64,000 nt of DNA, taken from assembly GCF_009905375.1 (NCBI RefSeq), contig NC_133647.1:129992673-130056672 (forward strand), written 5' to 3'. Source of the stretch: Apium graveolens (Eukaryota; Streptophyta; Magnoliopsida; Apiales; Apiaceae). Made by a program: the position numbers and the translations under genes. The notes beneath the pieces were generated by a model. The model was given only the letters and a program-made list of their open reading frames with translations, was not told the DNA's origin and did not search any database. This document shows positions 58,283 to 64,000 of the stretch, piece by piece (positions within the stretch are counted from its first letter, which is position 1; every line of letters starts with the position of its first letter).

Positions 58283-61200
58283 TGTAACGCCATCGAGACC
58301 CGGGGTATAAGTCTGGGGTTTACTAGCTACTCACCAAACCTGTACAATCTGATTTATAAATAATAAAGAAATTATTCTAAACCCCTTTCATACTAACCAG
58401 GATCTTTTTAGGTTGAAGTATGAAATCAAGAACCACTAACTACTTTATTACAAACCAAACTCAAAATCTAACAAACTTTCTTTATTACAAACCATTGTCT
58501 AACCAGTTTTAAACTAAGTTCATCTTTTATTCAAAGACACACATTAACTATCTATACTCCACCTATTCGGGATCAACACCTTGGGTATGAGAGGATCCCG
58601 AGGCTTGACCCGCTTCTTTAACACTCGAGTCCTGATGGGTTTCATATTCCTTCTTAACTGAAAACAATAAGGTGGATAACAACAAAAAGGGTGAGCCAAA
58701 ATTGCTCAACAAGTCCAAAAAAGGTGGATAACTGAAAATAGTGTTAACGCAATTTAATTGAATCGGTAACCCGGGTATATCTGCAAAGATATAACCCCAA
58801 GAATATAGAAATAAGCCCATTACTAGCGAGTACAAATGAACTAAACTGTACACAAGTTCACATCTATATCCTGCTGATCAGTCAGGATATAATGTAGATC
58901 TATATCTCTATATATAGATCCAGTCGGGTACCCAGGCACTACGGCCCATCTCAAGGCACCGGGCATGTTCCGATCCTTAGGATTAAGACACACTTAATCC
59001 CTAAAATATCATTATCAATTCGATCACACAATAACCGGAACAACCGATATGCTTTGATATATTCTAGTCATCAGAATATATCAATATAAGTGAGTAACAA
59101 ATGGAATATGAATCATAAATCCAAGGAAATAGAGTAATCAATAATCGAAATGAAATATAGACAAGAGAATAGCAAGTGTGTATCAGTGTTTATGAACAAG
59201 AATTAAAAGAGTGCAAGCGTGATAAGTATTTGAAGAAATATCACAATTCTGAAATTAGAATAGGGGAAAAACTTGCCTTCTGCGTGACTCACTACAAATA
59301 TGTCACCTTCATCTATCACCGACTCAACCTGCCTTGCTGGCTTAGCTTCTGTTAGAGAAATATACTGGTTTAGTCATTTCGTACTTCAATTGCATCTTGA
59401 ATCAACTTCACAACTTCACATAATCATTTTTATAATTAAAATAATTTTTAGAATAAAAAATTGACTCGCTGACCGCTCAACTGATCATTATCTGACCTGT
59501 TTCCCATTTTTGGAATTTTTCAGACTCGTCTCGACACGCAATTCGACTGATAATCAAGAAAATAACAAAGTCAACTAATTTCTATAAGAAATTAGGTCTT
59601 AATATTATTTGTAATGAAAAGCATTCATTTTTCTGAGTCAAAGGGCTTTCGTTTCGCTCGAATTGGACGAACAATCTAATTAATATCAATTAAACACGGA
59701 TAATTCAATTTAATATTCAATATAAATAATTATTACTAATTTTGAAACCCTAAAATAATTTTTAAATAATTATTTAATAAAAATCAGAATTAAAAATGAA
59801 TTTTCTATAATTTTTGGAATTAAAGTAAATTTATTATGATTTATTGAAAATTATTTGATTAATTATCAAAATAATTAATCAATTTTAAATAATAAATAAA
59901 TAATAATTAATTAATAAATAATTTAGAAAATAATTAAATCTAATTTTTAGAAAATATTTCAGAATTATTTATAATATAAATCAATTAATTAAATAATTAA
60001 TTAATTAATTAATTTATAAAATAAATAAAACTGATTTTATAATTAAAATAAAATAAAAATAAAATTAATTCCCAGAAACATCTGTCAGAAATCATCCCTG
60101 GCAGATATAGATCAAAACCGCTTCTGGAAATGGGTCAAACGGGTCAATTCCGGGTCATGAAGAACATGACCAGAATCTGCCCAGAATCCGGCGACCGGCC
60201 AGGATTCCGGCAGCCCGTTTTCAGGCTAAAACCAGAACCATTTGGTTCGTTTTTCACAGGGTTTTCATTCCTGGCAACTATCCCAATCTATTCCCGGCCA
60301 AAACGAACGAAAAATATCCCTGAAACCAGTTCTCCGGCCAAACCGACTTCAAAATCCGACCAAATATCGAAATCATTCATTTTTACATGAAACTTAACGT
60401 TTAATAGTGCAAATGGAAGCTAAGAACACATACAATCTAACCCCTAACATATCAGGAAGCAAATATTCATAGAAATCATCGAGTTGCAATTAGAAAATTT
60501 GGTATAAACCCTAATAATCGAACATTGCTATCTAGGTATCGTTTGATCAATTATATACCATGAATCAACTGTAAATCACATCAGGAAACTATATCAATCA
60601 TCAAAACATCATAATAACCCTAGAATCAAAAAGCCCTAATTCGAACATAAACCCTAGAAATCGAAAATCAAAAACTATGGATTAAAACATGAAATTGATA
60701 CTAGAAACAGAAAGTACATATGAAAACCTTCGATTTGGTTACTCGAATCACTTGATTTGATGTTGTATTCAGTTCAAAATCACCGATTGATTCTTCGACC
60801 CGCAGCTGCTCTACCCGACCCGGTTTGCAGAAAAATTTACTAATTTTCTGATTTTTAATGATTAATTATAATTAATTAAATAAAAATTAGGCTATTTATA
60901 GTAGTGAAATTAATACTCCTAAATAAAATTAAGGCCCTAATTCTACACTTTTCAAAATTAATAGGCCCCTAATTTTATAATTTTTGAGTATTAAAATTTA
61001 ATTTATAAATATTTTATATATACAATATATATGTCAAAATTTCCCAAAAATTGTGAATAATACAAAAATACAAAGAAATGGTATAAATGAAAGTCCTATA
61101 ATTTTATAAAAATAAAATTGTGATTTTTGTAGCGGTTTTAACACCCAATGGAGCCCGGAAAAGTCATTTTTCACAAAACGTGAAAATGTATAAAATGTCT

Positions 61201-61493
61201 AGATGTTCAGAATAATGCGATGGTAAAAGTCGTTTGATGAAAAAATAAGGTCCATTATTTTATTTAAAATATCTTCTTTAAAATCATGGTTCGGGTCGTA
61301 AAATGTTTGAAATGAAAATTATAAATGAGAAATAAAATACCCGGAAAATACCTTCAAATGCCTCGACGACACAGAATGCACATAACATATAGCAATTAGG
61401 GTTTGGCAGTTAATTCCATAAAAATGACACATTAACACACATAATTCATTATAAATATGATATAATACAGACGTAAATTTCCCAGGCATTACA
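58283..61493 (-). repeat. 5' LTR of G2 (LTR-A), copy 2, 3211 bp
   Basis: Same TGTAATGCCTGGG start (61493) and GGCGTTACA end (58283). TATAAATAG at 60892-60900. It is the more complete copy. Confidence 0.85.
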
Positions 61494-62778
61494 ATCTTAG
61501 TAGCACACACCAGGCAGACAAACAAACACAATGTTTGATTTGGTGATAATTTCTTCAATCAGATAAAGTATACGATAGGTAGAGAATGCTCCTTGAACCT
61601 TCGCTCGAGTAAGCATACCGACTTTACTGGTAGACAGTAGACGTGCTTGTCCTTGAACTGTTCGACCGTTTGTGTAAACGATAATATATTCTCACTATAT
61701 CTTTTTTTACTCATTCAGCTCTCATGGGTATGTCCATTTTGGCCAACATCGTCCTGGTTTGCAGGAGTTTCTAAAGAATTGTGCCTCGCAATTCTCCTTT
61801 GAAGCGGCCCCACTTCTCTCCCACATCGGTGATCTTTGTCTTATAGAGTAAACCGCGTTTACTCAACTGAATTCCATGCATTCAACATTTTAAACTCCAT
61901 ATATTCACCGAAAGATCATTAAAAGCTCAGAAGCTTAACCTCGTACCTAATGGGTCTCACTATTTCTCATCATATGAACAGGCCAGGGGTTACCCCCATA
62001 GGGATTTGGTCATCATAATTTAGTTTTCCTATTGAACCAAGTTCTTGGGATCTCCAGTCAGCAATGGTTGGGTATCCACCATGATGCCGTTTAGCAATAG
62101 GCTTAAGGCCCATCCCTCTCGATGATTTCTCAACCACTCCTCTTGATAAACCTTTGGTTAGCGGATCCGCGATATTATCCTTTGACGATATATAGTCAAT
62201 GGTAATAATTCCGGTTGAGATTAATTGTCTAATGGAACTATATCGTCATCGTATATGACGGGACTTTCCATTATACATCGTGCTCTGTCCTCTGCCAATA
62301 GCGGATTGACTATCACAATGTATCCCTATTACAGTCAAAGGCTTTGGCCATCTTGGAGTATCCTCCAAAAACTGACATAGATATTCAGCCTCTTCGGAGC
62401 ATTTATCTAGTGCCACAAACTCATCTTCCATTGTGGAATGAGTTATCACCGTTTGCTTGGAGGATTTCCATGATAGTGTTACTCCAGAGAGTGTAAATAC
62501 GTAGCCACTTGTAGATTTTAGTGCCTTCTTTCTAGATATCCAGTTTGCGTCAATATATCCCTCTAATTGCTAGATATCTGCCATAGTGTAGTCCATAGTT
62601 TCAAGTTCCCCTCAAATACCTCAGTACTCTTATGATTGCTTTCCAGTGATCAGCTCCCAAGTTCCTCGTAAATCTACTCAACATGCTAATTGAGTATGCA
62701 ATGTTTGGTCTTGTACAACTCATAAGGTACATCATACTTCTGATTATTCTCGGGTATTCCACTTGGGAGACTCCTACA
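61494..62778 (-). mobile_element. copia C1 3' part, copy 2
   Basis: Continues from the G2 LTR junction to the CTACA flank (62774-62778) of LTR-B. Same 3' noncoding tail and pol C-terminus as 6840-8126. Confidence 0.8.
62100..62773 (-). pseudogene. copia C1 pol C-terminus, copy 2
   Basis: [20 protein letters not shown] and LRYLRGT (62804-62601), a frameshift region (a 2-base loss near 62565 relative to copy 1), then [20 protein letters not shown] and [20 protein letters not shown] (62449-62246). More broken than copy 1 in the middle but intact further at the C-terminus. Confidence 0.82.
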
Positions 62779-64000
62779 TGTGACGCCCGCAAATCTGGAG
62801 TCAAGGGATTTGGTCGTCACTATGAAACCTCAATCCAAATCAACCTGTTTAATCAATAAACAAATGCCAGCGGAAGATATTTAGCATCTATGATCCCAAA
62901 CTAATCCAAGATCTTTTAAGGTTACATTTCTAGAAACAAGATATCCAAATTCCATAAATAAATTTTTCACTTTCTTTTAAAACTCTTTTCAACAATTCTC
63001 AATCTCAAAACTTAACCCGCTAGTATAACTTTGAAAAGAAGTATATTAGGCCCAATTATAAAATACACCACTACAATATAATATAATATACACAACTTTA
63101 TACAGTAAAACTTACACTAGTTCACAACCCCTGGACCAACCATCTTTCAAAAGCTTCTTCTTTATTTTCTCGAATTATACATATAAACAGCGCAAGCTAA
63201 TCCTCACTGGAGGTTAAATTTAAAAACATGCAAGTATGAGCGGAACAAATGCTCAGCAAGATCATTATAGCATATATATGGTCGTTTTGATATAAAACTG
63301 ACATCTGCATTAGAGCAAAACATTTAAAATCATAATTGTTGAATCATAAAATTTTAGTTGAGGAATCCCAGAATTGATTCCTTAATTGTATTCAAAATAA
63401 CATGAAACAATGATTATGAATTGAATCATAAACTTTACTCAAAAACCGAACTCTTCAAATTAATACTTATTTTGTTGTCATATCAAATTAGATATCAATA
63501 CGAACTTTGATGCTCACAACACTCATATTGAAGTCAACATCAATCATCTATACTAATACCACCTTTTATATTTAACAACAACGTAAGTATCAACATAAAT
63601 CATAATCTGAATGAAAACTGCATTTCACCATTATTCTAAAATAGAAACAGATGATAAATCATTTATTCTATGAATATCAAAAACGATATGATAATTTAGA
63701 TTAGGATCATTCTCCGACGGACGTACTATCACATGTTGATCAGCCCATGTGATAGCACAAGGTCATGATTCGTAGAAACGTGACCCCAAAAACATGAATA
63801 CTCAAATAAAATGCAATATACCTGCCTGTGGCAAAAATGGTGTCATAATATTCCATATGGCACTTAGAAATAGCCCTCCGTTGGACCGTCCGTCCCGGTC
63901 ACTTACGCAATTATGATCCAATCTTAAAACCTTTTATTGAAATGGGGTCATAATAATCGACACCCGAAATAATTTTATTCCCCCAATTCTTGGGTAGGAA
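62779..64000 (-). mobile_element. solo LTR-B, copy 2, 3' end only (runs off window)
   Basis: Minus-strand end GGGCGTCACA at 62779 keeps the TG/CA terminus that is mutated at 8127. Preceded by CTACA (62774-62778), the same target site as in copy 1. Confidence 0.85.

Larger units (their letters stand above)
57051..61493 (-). mobile_element. Ty3/gypsy G2, copy 2 (5' LTR, PBS, pre-gag region)
   Basis: Same structure as 2551-6839: LTR 58283-61493, PBS 58267-58278, pre-gag ORF 58088-57513. It keeps ~250 bp in the LTR (58762-59021) that copy 1 lacks. 57051-57512 is noncoding internal sequence. Confidence 0.75.
56369..64000. repeat. large direct repeat, copy 2 of the duplicated nest (runs off right edge)
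   Basis: Matches 1869-9356 throughout; see that entry. It starts abruptly at TGTGTTTATCAAAACTAC, within the CACTA-C 3' region, and continues past the window. Confidence 0.9.

Noticed and set aside
1869..64000. The two 7.5-kb direct copies as LTRs of one giant retrotransposon
   Set aside because: They contain ends and junctions of several different transposons and no TG...CA termini or PBS at the block edges; a segmental duplication explains them.

Overview
The window is plant nuclear DNA made almost entirely of nested transposable elements. The evidence is a chromodomain Ty3/gypsy retrotransposon with 4-kb LTRs, a SIRE-type and another Ty1/copia element, three CACTA (En/Spm) DNA transposons, an L1-type LINE tail, intron-split plant gene fragments (AGL6-type MADS-box exons, an RPA70-like gene) and A+T-rich noncoding DNA. 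An angiosperm, probably a eudicot, fits; I cannot name the species. I see no rRNA, tRNA, CRISPR or bacterial gene structure, and no clearly intact single-copy host gene.

Layout. 1-2547: 3' end of a CACTA element (CACTA-C) with decayed transposase-type exons on the + strand. It sits in the internal region of a minus-strand Ty3/gypsy element (G2; 5' LTR 3784-6839, pre-gag ORF 3014-3589). G2 is itself inserted in the 3' end of a minus-strand Ty1/copia element (C1; 6840-16521). C1 is also split in its RT/RNase H region by a 4.2-kb solo LTR (LTR-B, 8127-12350, 5-bp target duplication). 16522-18320 is decayed copia-like DNA. 18321-35718 is a truncated SIRE-like copia element (C2), cut in gag by a complete Tekay/Del-like chromovirus (G1, 19286-33288): two ~3.95-kb LTRs, PBS, pre-gag ORFs, one gag-pol frame broken by five stops, PPT and TSD AAAGA. 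35719 to about 42170 is an old plus-strand gypsy remnant (G3) ending in an LTR of the LTR-B family. 42613-44057 is a minus-strand RPA70-like gene remnant. 44058-47382 is mostly featureless, with one MITE-like element. 47383-55941 is CACTA-A, which contains CACTA-B (47622-52534, itself carrying a LINE tail), a ~180-bp tandem repeat and two exons of an AGL6-like MADS-box gene. From 56369 to the window end the nest CACTA-C / G2 / C1 / LTR-B appears a second time, in the same orientation and with the same insertion points.

How it fits together. Insertion order can be read from the nesting: C1 came before LTR-B and G2; CACTA-C entered G2; then the whole nest was duplicated (direct copies about 54.5 kb apart). 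G1 is a young insertion in C2, because its LTRs are nearly identical by eye. No element looks autonomous now: G1 gag-pol has five nonsense changes, C1 has altered protease and RT catalytic motifs, and the CACTA elements show only remnants of transposase. The observations most worth following up are the MADS-box capture, the duplicated nest, the pre-gag ORFs in two gypsy families and the RPA70-like remnant.
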